From assembly GCA_947625775.1 (NCBI GenBank), contig CANQPM010000014.1, forward strand, positions 40,517 to 104,516: a DNA stretch of 64,000 nucleotides, written 5' to 3'. A model generated the notes under the pieces. The model was not told the DNA's origin. It searched no databases and saw nothing but the letters and a program-made list of their open reading frames with translations. This stretch comes from an uncultured Lachnospiraceae bacterium (GTDB lineage Bacteria > Bacillota > Clostridia > Lachnospirales > Lachnospiraceae). Made by a program: the position numbers and the translations under genes. Positions 18,536 to 27,524 of this stretch are shown here, in pieces (positions within the stretch are counted from its first letter, which is position 1; each line of letters opens with the position of its first letter).

Positions 18536-19069
18536 ATGAAATTTATAATCAGTGGTAAAAATATTGAGATTACTCCGGGGTTAAAGTCTGCGGTTGAGGA
18601 CAAGATTGGCAAGCTTGACAAATATTTCACGCCTGAGACAGAGGTGCACGCGACCTTGAGCGTCGAGAAGGAGAGGCAGAAGATAGAGGTGACAATCCCC
18701 GTAAAGGGCAATATCATACGTTCTGAGCAGGTAAGCAACGATATGTATGTGTCAATCGACCTTGCGGCGGAGGTTATAGAGAGACAGCTTAAGAAATACA
18801 AAAATAAATTCAGGGCAGAGCAGCAGGCGGGCGCGGCGAGTCTGCGCACTGATTTTATGGACAAGGATTATGGCGCTGACGACGACGAGGTAAAAATCGT
18901 GCGCACCAAGAAATTTGACATCAAGCCGATGTACCCCGAGGATGCCTGTGTGCAGATGGAGCTTTTAGGGCATGATTTCTATGTGTTCTGCAATGCGGAG
19001 ACAGGCGATGTAAACGTGGTGTACAAGAGAAAGGGCAACACTTACGGTCTGATAGAGCCTGAGAAATAA
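18536..19069 (+). CDS. hpf: Ribosome hibernation promoting factor, long form
   Basis: 177 residues. The N-terminal domain (1-95) has the HPF/YfiA fold, with KFIISGKNIEITPGLKSAVE and the basic IERQLKKYKNKF helix that occupies the A and P sites. The C-terminal domain (about 120-177), with IVRTKKFDIKPMYPEDACVQ, mediates dimerisation of 70S ribosomes. GAAGGGA at 18519-18525 fits the ATG at 18536 better than the GTG at 18527. Hibernation genes are usually induced in stationary phase. Confidence 0.94.
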   Translation: MKFIISGKNIEITPGLKSAVEDKIGKLDKYFTPETEVHATLSVEKERQKIEVTIPVKGNIIRSEQVSNDMYVSIDLAAEVIERQLKKYKNKFRAEQQAGAASLRTDFMDKDYGADDDEVKIVRTKKFDIKPMYPEDACVQMELLGHDFYVFCNAETGDVNVVYKRKGNTYGLIEPEK

Positions 19070-19102
19070 GGATTAGAAGAACTGTAAATTAAATATTTTT
19101 AC

Positions 19103-19135
19103 AAAAAATTGCCGTATAAACGCGGCAATTTTTTT
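19103..19135 (+). terminator. Intrinsic terminator after hpf
   Basis: AAAAAATTGCCG pairs with CGGCAATTTTTT around the loop TATAAACG, ending in a T run. Confidence 0.88.
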
Positions 19136-19157
19136 GCGCTTAAACCTAAAAAGCGAA

Positions 19158-20267
19158 ATGGCATCATATATTACAAGTAAAGCTATTGCGGATATATGGT
19201 GGTATATGCGGGGCAGGATTATGTTTTTGCTGATAGCGGGCGCGTTTGTGCTCGCGTCAGGGATATATTTTTACGAGGGAGCTCTAAAGGAGGCAGCCAC
19301 GGCAAACGGCACATCAACGGCAGACGGGGCGTATGTGGCGCAGAATACGGACAGCTATATAAAATGGGTGGATTTCAACGCGTCGTATGAGGCGCTGAAA
19401 AAGGCGTGCCTTATGGATATAGAAAGCTATGAGAGCGACGTGCATTTAGACTGGATTGTCCTGCTTGCGTATGCGGCTGTGCGCGGGGGCGGGGAGTTTG
19501 GCGAAAACTCTGAGAAATATATTGACAGCATTGCAAAGCAGCTTTCGGAAAAAGAGATTACGAAAGAGGATTTGGCTCAGAAGTATGAATATTTTTCATA
19601 TTATTATGAGGCATACGGGGCAGTGCTTGGCGGCATGCTTGGCGAGTATGAAATTGAAGACGGAAACGGCAAAATGCAGAAAAAATATGGCTTAAAGGCG
19701 TTTTCGCCGATTGCAAAGGGATTTTCATATCAGGATTATGATGATTTTGGCGTGTCGCGCAGCTTTGGCTATAAAAGACAGCACCTTGGGCACGACATGA
19801 TGGGGCTTATAGGCACTCCGATTATCGCGTGCGAGTCCGGATATGTGGAAGCGATTGGCTGGAACAGGTACGGCGGCTGGCGCATAGGCATAAGGAGTTT
19901 TGACCAAAAGAGGTATTATTACTATGCCCATCTGCGGCAGAACAGACCGTATGCGGAGGGGCTGAAGGAGGGCGATTTTGTCACGGCGGGCGATGTGATA
20001 GGCTATATGGGGCACACAGGCTACAGCGATAAGGAAAACGTCAACAATATAGACACTGTGCATCTTCACGTAGGGCTGCAGCTTATTTTTGATGAGTCGC
20101 AAAAGGAAGGCAACAACGAGATATGGGTTGATTTTTACCAGCTTGCACGTTTCCTAAGCGCAAACCGTAGCGATGTGGAGCGGAATGACAACACAAAGGA
20201 ATGGCATAGACGCTACAGACTTGTCGATCCTGTCGTGGAGGAGGCAAAAAAATCCCAAAATACTTAA
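19158..20267 (+). CDS. M23-family metallopeptidase, membrane-anchored
   Basis: About 369 residues from the ATG at 19158. A hydrophobic segment at about 20-38 is the signal anchor. The C-terminal LytM domain has the zinc ligands H209 and D213 in HLGHDMM and the HLH pair H302/H304, so it is probably an active peptidoglycan endopeptidase. The 145-residue region between is unassigned and largely helical. No good ribosome binding site marks the start: a TTG at 19134 overlaps the upstream terminator and an ATG at 19206 is also possible. Similar proteins occur in sporulating Clostridia. Confidence 0.82.
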   Translation: MASYITSKAIADIWWYMRGRIMFLLIAGAFVLASGIYFYEGALKEAATANGTSTADGAYVAQNTDSYIKWVDFNASYEALKKACLMDIESYESDVHLDWIVLLAYAAVRGGGEFGENSEKYIDSIAKQLSEKEITKEDLAQKYEYFSYYYEAYGAVLGGMLGEYEIEDGNGKMQKKYGLKAFSPIAKGFSYQDYDDFGVSRSFGYKRQHLGHDMMGLIGTPIIACESGYVEAIGWNRYGGWRIGIRSFDQKRYYYYAHLRQNRPYAEGLKEGDFVTAGDVIGYMGHTGYSDKENVNNIDTVHLHVGLQLIFDESQKEGNNEIWVDFYQLARFLSANRSDVERNDNTKEWHRRYRLVDPVVEEAKKSQNT

Positions 20268-20284
20268 TTATAATAATAAATAGA

Positions 20285-20313
20285 TTGCTTTTTTTTTAAC
20301 AATGTGATAAAAT
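20285..20313 (+). promoter_or_regulatory. Promoter of the butyrate operon
   Basis: TTGCTT (20285-20290), 17-bp spacer, TAAAAT (20308-20313). The predicted start site falls just before the Rex-like operator. Confidence 0.55.
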
Positions 20314-20324
20314 AAGCGAAGTGA

Positions 20325-20342
20325 TTGTGATAAAAATAACAA
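20325..20342. promoter_or_regulatory. Rex-like operator upstream of thl
   Basis: TTGTGATAAAAATAACAA resembles the clostridial Rex consensus TTGTTAA-N4-TTAACAA. The outer TTGT and AACAA are exact and the arms are imperfect inside. Rex senses NADH/NAD+ and represses fermentation genes, including butyrate operons, in many Clostridia. Its location just after the promoter suits repression. Confidence 0.6.
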
Positions 20343-20395
20343 TCAGGCAAATGTAAACCAATAAACAGCTTTATTAGCAAATGGAGGAATTGATA

Positions 20396-21580
20396 ATGGC
20401 AAAGAAAATCGTATTGGCAGGCGCCTGCCGTACAGCAATCGGCACTATGGGCGGTTCACTCAGCACCACTCCCGCGGCGGAGCTTGGCGCTATCGTAATC
20501 AAAGAGGCTTTAAACAGGGCAGGAGTGGCTCCTGAAAAGGTAGACCACGTATATATGGGCTGCGTTATACAGGCAGGCCAGGGACAGAACGTGGCGCGTC
20601 AGGCGGCAATCAAGGCAGGGCTTCCCATTGAAACGCCCGCCGTTACGATAAATGTAGTATGCGGTTCAGGTCTTAACTGCGTAAATATGGCAGCTCAGAT
20701 GATTGAAGCAGGCGATGCCGATATCGTTGTCGCAGGCGGCATGGAGAATATGTCAATGGCTCCGTTTGCCCTGCCTAATGCGCGTTTCGGCTATAGAATG
20801 AACAATGGCGTTTTGGTTGATACAATGATTAAGGACGCTCTTTGGGACGCTTTCAATGATTACCATATGATTCAGACGGCAGACAATATCTGCGATGAGT
20901 GGGGCATCACGCGCGAGGAGCTTGACGAGTTCGCGTTAAAGAGCCAGCAGAAGACAGAGGCGGCTCAGAAGTCGGGCGCATTTGACAAGGAAATCGTGCC
21001 TGTAATGGTTAAGAAAAAGAAAGAGACGATCGAGTTTAAGGTTGACGAGGGACCAAGACCTGGATCTACCATGGAAGGTCTTGCAAAGCTTCGCCCCATC
21101 AACAAGGATAAATATGTTACGGCGGGCAATGCGTCAGGCATCAATGACGGCGCTGCCGCTATCGTAGTTATGACTGAGGAGAAGGCTAAGGAGCTTGGCG
21201 TTAAGCCGATGGCAGAGTGGGTTGCGGGCGCGCTTGCAGGCGTAAGGCCTGAGGTAATGGGCATAGGTCCCGTAGCAGCCACAAAGAAGGTAATGGCTAA
21301 GACAGGCATGAAGATTGAGGATTTTGACATCATCGAGGCAAACGAGGCGTTTGCGGCGCAGTCAATCGCTGTAGGCAGAGAGCTTGGCATTGATGTTGAC
21401 AAGCAGCTCAATCCCAACGGAGGCGCTATCGCTCTCGGACATCCCGTAGGCGCGTCAGGCTGCCGTATTCTTGTCACGCTGCTTCATGAGATGGAGGCAA
21501 GAGGCGCTAAGACAGGTCTTGCTACATTGTGTATCGGCGGCGGCATGGGCTGCTCTACAATCGTAAAGAAGTACGAATAA
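20396..21580 (+). CDS. thl: Acetyl-CoA acetyltransferase (thiolase)
   Basis: 394 residues. It condenses two acetyl-CoA to acetoacetyl-CoA, the first step of butyrate formation. The nucleophilic Cys is in VCGSGLNC, His in [16 protein letters not shown] and the second Cys in [15 protein letters not shown] at 20383-20387 sets the ATG at 20396. First gene of thl-crt-hbd-bcd-etfB-etfA. A duplicated terminator-like repeat after it may make thl mRNA more abundant than the rest. Confidence 0.96.
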   Translation: MAKKIVLAGACRTAIGTMGGSLSTTPAAELGAIVIKEALNRAGVAPEKVDHVYMGCVIQAGQGQNVARQAAIKAGLPIETPAVTINVVCGSGLNCVNMAAQMIEAGDADIVVAGGMENMSMAPFALPNARFGYRMNNGVLVDTMIKDALWDAFNDYHMIQTADNICDEWGITREELDEFALKSQQKTEAAQKSGAFDKEIVPVMVKKKKETIEFKVDEGPRPGSTMEGLAKLRPINKDKYVTAGNASGINDGAAAIVVMTEEKAKELGVKPMAEWVAGALAGVRPEVMGIGPVAATKKVMAKTGMKIEDFDIIEANEAFAAQSIAVGRELGIDVDKQLNPNGGAIALGHPVGASGCRILVTLLHEMEARGAKTGLATLCIGGGMGCSTIVKKYE

Positions 21581-21738
21581 AAACGCAAGGGCGGCGTTTT
21601 TCGGGGTGAATTAAACCGATAGGTAAAATAAGAAATTCTAATCGTTCGCAGCAATGCTGCTTCACGAAGAATTTCTAATTGTTTAGAAAAACGCAAGGGC
21701 GGCGTTTTTCGGGGTGAATTAAACCGATAGGTAAGATA
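21579..21738 (+). repeat. 52-bp direct repeat with terminator hairpins, two copies
   Basis: Copies at 21579-21630 and 21687-21738 differ at one base (A21627 versus G21735). Each begins with AAAAACGC paired to GCGTTTTT, a terminator-like stem, and continues TCGGGGTGAATTAAACCG. Between them is a hairpin with arms AGAAATTC (21631-21638) and GAATTTCT (21669-21676) enclosing GCAGCA/TGCTGC. This fills the thl-crt junction and includes the last bases of thl. Confidence 0.9.
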
Positions 21739-21750
21739 TGGAGGATTAAG

Positions 21751-22536
21751 ATGGACTTTATTTTATATGAACAGAACGGCGCGGTGGGTAAAATCACTAT
21801 CAACCGTGAGAAGGCATTGAATGCCCTCAACTCACAGGTGCTTGATGAGTTAAATGCGGCGCTTGACGCTGTAAATCTTGACGAGGTCAGATGCCTTATA
21901 CTCACAGGCGCGGGCGCTAAATCATTTGTGGCGGGCGCGGACATCGGAGAGATGAGCACGCTCACAAAGGCGGAGGGCGAGGCATTCGGCAAGAAGGGAA
22001 ATGATGTATTCAGAAAGCTGGAGACATTCCCTATCCCTGTGATTGCTGCGGTAAACGGCTTTGCGCTTGGCGGCGGCTGCGAGATAGCTATGAGCTGCGA
22101 TATCAGGATATGCTCTGACAATGCGGTATTCGGACAGCCTGAGGTAGGTCTTGGCATCACGCCGGGCTTTGGCGGCACACAGAGACTTGCGCGTCTTGTG
22201 GGCGCGGGTATGGCTAAGCAGATGATTTACACGGCGAGAAATATCAAGGCGGACGAGGCATACAGGATAGGTCTTGTAAATGCCGTTTATTCTCAGGAGG
22301 AGCTTATGGGGCAGGCTGAAAAGCTGGCGTCAACCATAGCAAAGAATGCTCCGATAGCTGTGCGCAACTGCAAAAAGGCAATCAACGAAGGACTTGATGC
22401 TGATATGGACGAGGCGATTGTTATCGAGGAGAAGCTTTTCGGCGACTGCTTTGAGACAGAGGATCAGAAATACGGCATGGCATTTTTCTTGGACAAGAAC
22501 AAGGAAAAGGTTAAGGAGCCGTTCAAGAATTGTTAA
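21751..22536 (+). CDS. crt: 3-hydroxybutyryl-CoA dehydratase (crotonase)
   Basis: 261 residues. Converts 3-hydroxybutyryl-CoA to crotonyl-CoA. The enoyl-CoA hydratase fold shows oxyanion-hole residues in SFVAGADIGEM (about 63-73) and NGFALGGGCEIAMSCD (about 105-120), and the catalytic Glu region in FGQPEVGLGITPGFGGTQR. TGGAGGATTAAG precedes the ATG. It follows the duplicated terminator and precedes hbd. Confidence 0.95.
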   Translation: MDFILYEQNGAVGKITINREKALNALNSQVLDELNAALDAVNLDEVRCLILTGAGAKSFVAGADIGEMSTLTKAEGEAFGKKGNDVFRKLETFPIPVIAAVNGFALGGGCEIAMSCDIRICSDNAVFGQPEVGLGITPGFGGTQRLARLVGAGMAKQMIYTARNIKADEAYRIGLVNAVYSQEELMGQAEKLASTIAKNAPIAVRNCKKAINEGLDADMDEAIVIEEKLFGDCFETEDQKYGMAFFLDKNKEKVKEPFKNC

Positions 22537-22545
22537 TATTTTTCG

Positions 22546-22574
22546 AGTAAACGCAGATTACATTTGCGTTTACT
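22546..22574 (+). terminator. Hairpin between crt and hbd
   Basis: AGTAAACGCA (22546-22555) pairs perfectly with TGCGTTTACT (22565-22574). The T run after it is short, so it may be a leaky terminator or stabilising hairpin within the operon. Confidence 0.55.
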
Positions 22575-22656
22575 TGTGATTTATGACAATGGAAAATTTT
22601 TAAAACGTGTTTTCTGTTGTATAAAAACATATTAAAAAAGAGGAGGAACTACAAAA

Positions 22657-23496
22657 ATGAAGGTAGGTATTATCGGCGCGGGAACAATGGGTTCAGGCAT
22701 TGCGCAGGCATTTGCCATGACAGACGGATATGAGGTCTGCTTATGTGATATCAAGCAGGAGTTTGCAGACGGCGGCAAGGCTAAGATTTTAAAAAATCTT
22801 AATTTCCTCGTAGGCAAGGAAAAAATCACGCAGGAGAAGGCTGACGCGATAGCAAACAAGATTGTCACGGGCTTAAAGGACATCTGTACAGACTGCGACC
22901 TTGTTATCGAGGTTGCGCCTGAAAATATGGAGATTAAAAAGACTACATTCAAGGAATTACAGTCAATTGTTAAACCTGACTGCATTTTCGCGACAAATAC
23001 ATCATCACTCTCAATCACGGAAATCGGCGCTGGATTGGACAGACCTATGATTGGCATGCACTTCTTTAATCCCGCTGACAGAATGAAGCTTGTCGAGGTT
23101 ATCGCAGGTGAGAATACGCCCGCGGAACTTGTTGAGAAGATTAAAACTATCGCAGCGGAGATTGGCAAGACACCTGTAGAGGTTAAGGAAGCTCCTGGGT
23201 TTGTAGTAAACAGAATACTTATCCCTATGATAAATGAAGCAATCGGCATTTACGCTGATGGCATTGCGAGTGTGCCTGACATTGACGAGGCAATGAAGCT
23301 TGGCGCTTCTCATCCTATGGGACCGCTTGCTCTTGGTGATTTGGTAGGTCTTGACATCGTACTTGCAATTATGGAGGTACTTCAGAATGAAACCGGCGAT
23401 CCCAAGTACCGTCCTCATCCCCTTCTTAGAAAGATGGTAAGGGCAGGTAAGCTTGGAAGAAAGACAGGCAAGGGATTTTACGATTACAGCAAGTAA
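22657..23496 (+). CDS. hbd: 3-hydroxybutyryl-CoA dehydrogenase
   Basis: 279 residues. Reduces acetoacetyl-CoA to 3-hydroxybutyryl-CoA with NAD(P)H. The N-terminal Rossmann motif is [10 protein letters not shown], the catalytic His is in [15 protein letters not shown], and the C-terminal signature includes [23 protein letters not shown] upstream. Third gene of the operon. Confidence 0.96.
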   Translation: MKVGIIGAGTMGSGIAQAFAMTDGYEVCLCDIKQEFADGGKAKILKNLNFLVGKEKITQEKADAIANKIVTGLKDICTDCDLVIEVAPENMEIKKTTFKELQSIVKPDCIFATNTSSLSITEIGAGLDRPMIGMHFFNPADRMKLVEVIAGENTPAELVEKIKTIAAEIGKTPVEVKEAPGFVVNRILIPMINEAIGIYADGIASVPDIDEAMKLGASHPMGPLALGDLVGLDIVLAIMEVLQNETGDPKYRPHPLLRKMVRAGKLGRKTGKGFYDYSK

Positions 23497-23555
23497 TTAT
23501 GCGGCAATAAATAAACTGGCATATATTTAATATATTGATATGGAGGAGTAAAAAC

Positions 23556-24722
23556 ATGGATTTTACATTAAGTAAAGAGCATGAGATGGCGAGAACTCTT
23601 TTCAAAGAGTTTGCCGAAAAAGAGGTAAAGCCTCTTGCAATTGAGGTTGACGAGACAGAGGAGTTTCCGAGAGCCACTGTAGAGAAGATGGCTAAGGCAG
23701 GTTTCCTCGGCATTCCCATTCCAAAGGAGTACGGCGGACAGGGCTGCGATGTTATGACATATGTTATGTGCGTTGAGGAGCTTGCGAAGGTCTGCGGCAC
23801 TACGGCGGTTATCGTGTCTGCGCATACTTCCCTCTGCTGCGATCCCATTCTCACATACGGCACAGAGGAGCAGAAGCAGAAATACCTTCCCGACCTTGCA
23901 AGCGGCAGGAAGATTGGCGCTTTTGGTCTTACAGAGCCGGGCGCGGGCACTGACGCTCAGGGGCAGCAGACAAAGGCTGTGCTTGACGGCGACGAGTGGG
24001 TATTGAACGGTTCAAAGATTTTCATTACAAACGGCAAAGAGGCAGACGTTTATGTTATTTTCGCCATCACAGGCATGGTTGAAAAGCGCGGCAGAATGAC
24101 AAAGGAGATTTCCGCCTTTATAGTAGAGAAGGGCACTCCTGGCTTCTCATTCGGTACGAAGGAGAAGAAAATGGGTATCCGCGGTTCTTCTACATATGAG
24201 TTAATCTTTACGGATTGCCGCATACCAAAGGAAAATATGCTTGGACAGCAGGGCAAGGGCTTCAATATAGCAATGCATACGCTTGATGGCGGACGTATCG
24301 GTATCGCCGCGCAGGCTCTTGGCATTGGCGAGGGCGCGCTTGACAGGACTATTGCATATGTCAAGGAGAGAAAACAGTTTGGTCGCGCTATCGGCGCTTT
24401 CCAGAATACGCAGTTCCAGATTGCCGATATGGCGACAAAGGCGCAGGCGGCTCAGCTGCTTGTTTACAAGGCTGCTATGACAAAGGACCAGTACACAAAG
24501 GATCACAAGACTTCTTACAGCGTAGAGGCTGCGCAGGCTAAGCTTTATGCTGCTGAGATGGCTATGGAGGTTACTACAAAGGCAGTACAGCTCCACGGCG
24601 GATACGGCTATACGAGAGAGTATGAAGTAGAGCGTATGATGAGAGACGCAAAGATTACCGAGATTTACGAGGGCACGAGCGAAGTGCAGAGAATGGTAAT
24701 CTCATCAAATCTTTTAAAATAA
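23556..24722 (+). CDS. bcd: Butyryl-CoA dehydrogenase
   Basis: 388 residues. FAD acyl-CoA dehydrogenase that reduces crotonyl-CoA to butyryl-CoA. With EtfAB it forms the electron-bifurcating complex that also reduces ferredoxin. Motifs include FGLTEPGAGTDAQGQQT, the catalytic Glu region EIYEGTSEVQRMVI and LHGGYGYTREYEVERMMRDA. GGAGGAG before the ATG at 23556 excludes the in-frame start 21 bp upstream. Confidence 0.96.
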   Translation: MDFTLSKEHEMARTLFKEFAEKEVKPLAIEVDETEEFPRATVEKMAKAGFLGIPIPKEYGGQGCDVMTYVMCVEELAKVCGTTAVIVSAHTSLCCDPILTYGTEEQKQKYLPDLASGRKIGAFGLTEPGAGTDAQGQQTKAVLDGDEWVLNGSKIFITNGKEADVYVIFAITGMVEKRGRMTKEISAFIVEKGTPGFSFGTKEKKMGIRGSSTYELIFTDCRIPKENMLGQQGKGFNIAMHTLDGGRIGIAAQALGIGEGALDRTIAYVKERKQFGRAIGAFQNTQFQIADMATKAQAAQLLVYKAAMTKDQYTKDHKTSYSVEAAQAKLYAAEMAMEVTTKAVQLHGGYGYTREYEVERMMRDAKITEIYEGTSEVQRMVISSNLLK

Positions 24723-24756
24723 AAAACTAAGCACTTCTAAGCGTATTAAGTTTTTA

Positions 24757-24781
24757 AAAGAGCGCAAAGGCAGCGTTCTTT
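24757..24781 (+). terminator. Terminator-like hairpin between bcd and etfB
   Basis: AAAGAGCGC (24757-24765) pairs with GCGTTCTTT (24773-24781, one wobble). An upstream AAAAACT/AGTTTTT pair (about 24721-24755) repeats the two-hairpin arrangement seen at the other modules. Confidence 0.6.
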
Positions 24782-24822
24782 CGTTAAACGATTAAAGACT
24801 ATAAAATATAAGGAGAATAAAC

Positions 24823-25605
24823 ATGAAAGTTGTAGTATGTGTAAAACAGGTACCTGATACAAAGGGTGGCGTTAAGTTTAATCCTGACGGTACACTTGAT
24901 AGAGCTGCCATGCTGACTATTATGAATCCTGATGACAAGGCCGGACTTGAAGCGGCTTTGAGATTAAAGGATAAGTATGGCGCAGAGGTTACAGTAGTTA
25001 CTATGGGACTTCCCAAGGCGGAGGAGGTTCTCAGGGAGGCGCTTGCCATGGGCGCTGACAAGGGTATCCTTGTGACGGACAGAGTGCTTGGCGGAGCCGA
25101 TACATGGGCGACATCACAGACGATTGCAGGCGCAATCCGCAATCTTGAATATGATTTAATCATCACAGGCCGTCAGGCTATCGACGGCGATACGGCGCAG
25201 GTTGGTCCTCAGATTTCCGAGCATCTTGGCATTCCTGTAATATCATATGCGCAGAATATTGAGATAGAAGGCGACAGCGTTATCGTAGAGCGTCAGTATG
25301 ACGACAGATATCATGTATTAAAGGCTAAAATGCCTTGCCTTATCACGGCACTTGCAGAGCTGAACGAGCCGCGTTATATGACGCCGGGCGGCATCTTTGA
25401 TGCTTACAAGGCTGAGATAACTACATGGGGCAGAGCGGATTTGAAGGACGTAGATGATTCAAACCTTGGATTAAAGGGTTCTCCCACACAGATTGCGAGA
25501 GCGTCTGACAAGGTAAGAAAAGGACAGGGCGAGAAGGTTACGCTTGATCCGTCTGAGTCAGTTGCGTACATTATAGACAAGCTCAAAACAAGACATGTAA
25601 TCTAA
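24823..25605 (+). CDS. etfB: Electron transfer flavoprotein subunit beta
   Basis: 260 residues. It begins MKVVVCVKQVPDT, contains the nucleotide-binding VVTMGLPKAEEVLREALAMG, and carries the family signature around VERQYDDRYHVLKAKMPCLI. It partners EtfA, and together they pass electrons between NADH, ferredoxin and Bcd. It sits between bcd and etfA. Confidence 0.96.
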   Translation: MKVVVCVKQVPDTKGGVKFNPDGTLDRAAMLTIMNPDDKAGLEAALRLKDKYGAEVTVVTMGLPKAEEVLREALAMGADKGILVTDRVLGGADTWATSQTIAGAIRNLEYDLIITGRQAIDGDTAQVGPQISEHLGIPVISYAQNIEIEGDSVIVERQYDDRYHVLKAKMPCLITALAELNEPRYMTPGGIFDAYKAEITTWGRADLKDVDDSNLGLKGSPTQIARASDKVRKGQGEKVTLDPSESVAYIIDKLKTRHVI

Positions 25606-25657
25606 GAGCAAATTTTCTTATGGATTTTGAGGTTCCGCAGAATGGAGGATTAAAATA

Positions 25658-26704
25658 ATGAATTTAGAAGAATATAAAGGAGTGTTTGTCTTTGCTCAGC
25701 AGGTAGATAACAAGGTGAGCAGCATTGCGCTTGAACTGATCGGCGAGGGCAAAAGACTTGCAGAAAAATTAGCGACACAGGTAACGGCTATTTTGGCCGG
25801 AAGCGAAGTAAAGGGGCTTGCAGACGAGCTTGCTGCATACGGCGCGGATAAGGTTATCGTGGTAGACGATCCCGAGTTAAAGGAGTACAGGACAGAGCCT
25901 TATGCCCACGCTTTGGCATCTGTTATTCAGAAATATAAGCCTGAGATACTGCTTGTAGGCGCTACGGCTATAGGACGTGACCTTGGCCCGAGAGTATCAG
26001 CGAGAGTACATACAGGTCTTACGGCTGACTGTACATCACTTGAGATAGGCGATTTCCCTATCAATCCTGTACCAGGCAAGGAGCAGAAGCACAATCAGCT
26101 GCTTATGACGCGTCCCGCGTTTGGCGGCAACACGATTGCTACAATCGCATGCCCTGATTTTCGTCCCCAGATGGCGACGGTACGCCCCGGCGTTATGCAG
26201 AAGCTTCCGAAAAACGAGGGCGCAAAGGCGGAGATTGAGGAGTTCAATCCTGGCTTTACACCCGACAACAAGTATGTCGAGATAGTAAAGGTAGTTAAAA
26301 ACCTTACAGATACAGTTGATATTATGGATGCGAAAATCCTTGTATCAGGCGGGCGTGGCGTAGGAAGCCCCGAGAATTTCAAGCTTCTTGACGACCTTGC
26401 GGCTGCTATCGGAGGTACGGTAAGTTGCTCGCGCGCGGTAGTTGACGCAGGCTGGAAAAGCAAGGAGCTGCAGGTAGGACAGACAGGCAAGACAGTCCGC
26501 CCTAATGTTTACTTTGCAATCGGCATTTCAGGCGCTATCCAGCATTTGGCAGGAATGGAGGAGTCTGATATTATAATCGCAATCAACAAAGACGAGACAG
26601 CTCCTATCTTTGATGTAGCTGACTATGGAATTGTAGGCGATTTGAATAAGATTGTTCCTATGCTGACAGAGCAGATTAAGGCTGAGATGGCGGCAAAGAA
26701 CTAA
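25658..26704 (+). CDS. etfA: Electron transfer flavoprotein subunit alpha
   Basis: 348 residues. The C-terminal FAD domain has the signature LVSGGRGVGSPENF, followed by GQTGKTVRPNVYFAIGISGAIQH and INKDETAPIFDVADYGIVGD. Forms the heterodimer with EtfB. Last gene of the butyrate operon, closed by a strong terminator. Confidence 0.97.
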   Translation: MNLEEYKGVFVFAQQVDNKVSSIALELIGEGKRLAEKLATQVTAILAGSEVKGLADELAAYGADKVIVVDDPELKEYRTEPYAHALASVIQKYKPEILLVGATAIGRDLGPRVSARVHTGLTADCTSLEIGDFPINPVPGKEQKHNQLLMTRPAFGGNTIATIACPDFRPQMATVRPGVMQKLPKNEGAKAEIEEFNPGFTPDNKYVEIVKVVKNLTDTVDIMDAKILVSGGRGVGSPENFKLLDDLAAAIGGTVSCSRAVVDAGWKSKELQVGQTGKTVRPNVYFAIGISGAIQHLAGMEESDIIIAINKDETAPIFDVADYGIVGDLNKIVPMLTEQIKAEMAAKN

Positions 26705-26720
26705 CTGGCAGCACTAAATT

Positions 26721-26782
26721 AAAAACCTCCGAGGAATGTTTTCACAATATTTTGAAAAATATTTCCTTTCGGGGGTTTTTTT
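26721..26782 (+). terminator. Intrinsic terminator of the butyrate operon
   Basis: AAAAACCTCCG (26721-26731) pairs with CGGGGGTTTTT (26770-26780), with inner GGAA/TTCC support and a T run. The loop is long. Confidence 0.85.
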
Positions 26783-26859
26783 GCCGATAAATATAATGTA
26801 TAATGATATTATGTTTAATGGGCGGCTGCAAAATATTTTCTAAGCCATTTGATTTGTGT

Positions 26860-26905
26860 GAAATATAAAGCCCGCCAGTGTTCAATATAATGGGCTTTAT
26901 ATTTC
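26860..26905. repeat. 14-bp perfect inverted repeat
   Basis: GAAATATAAAGCCC (26860-26873) is perfectly complementary to 26892-26905 with an 18-base spacer. No T run follows on either strand, so it is not an obvious terminator. It lies between the butyrate operon terminator and the Uma2 gene. Confidence 0.75.
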
Positions 26906-26978
26906 ATTTAATCTTTGGGTTGCTGAATGAATTTTTGCAAATGACTATTGTATTTAAGGGATAAGGAGATATAAGTAA

Positions 26979-27524
26979 ATGGCACTTACTGAAACAAACA
27001 GTTACACTATCAATGACGTATTTGATTTGCCTGACGGACAGAGGGCTGAGCTTATTGACGGAAGGGTTTATTATATGTCGCCTGCGACGAGAAAGCACCA
27101 GCGCATTGTGGGCGAGCTTTTTGCGACAATCCGCGAATACATAAAGCGCAATAACAACAACAGATGCGAGGTTGACATAGCGCCATTTGCCGTGTTCCTT
27201 GACAGCGACAACAAGACGTATGTGGAGCCAGACATAAGCATAATATGCGATTTAAACAAGCTTGACGATAAGGGCTGTAACGGCGCGCCTGACTGGATAA
27301 TTGAGGTGGTTTCGCCTGCAAGCAGAAAGATAGATTATACTACAAAGCTTTTTAAATACAGGAGTGCGGGCGTGCGCGAGTATTGGATTGTTGATGAGGA
27401 GAAAAGCAGGGTTATGGTATATAACTTTGCGCTTGATGAGATGAACGAGTACAGCTTTTCAGAGGATATTCCCGCGAGCCTGTTTAATGATTTTACGATA
27501 CGCATTTCAAATTTGGAACTGTAA
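26979..27524 (+). CDS. Uma2-family putative restriction-endonuclease-fold protein
   Basis: 181 residues of the Uma2/DUF820 family, which has a PD-(D/E)XK nuclease fold. Visible family features are AELIDGRVYYMSPATRKHQ, the acidic YVEPDISIICD and DWIIEVVSPASRKIDYTTKL with the E-V-x-S and Lys positions of the active site, and YRSAGVREYWIVDEE. The biological role of these often multicopy genes is not established. A good ribosome binding site AAGGAG precedes the ATG. First gene of the accessory stretch. Confidence 0.85.
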   Translation: MALTETNSYTINDVFDLPDGQRAELIDGRVYYMSPATRKHQRIVGELFATIREYIKRNNNNRCEVDIAPFAVFLDSDNKTYVEPDISIICDLNKLDDKGCNGAPDWIIEVVSPASRKIDYTTKLFKYRSAGVREYWIVDEEKSRVMVYNFALDEMNEYSFSEDIPASLFNDFTIRISNLEL

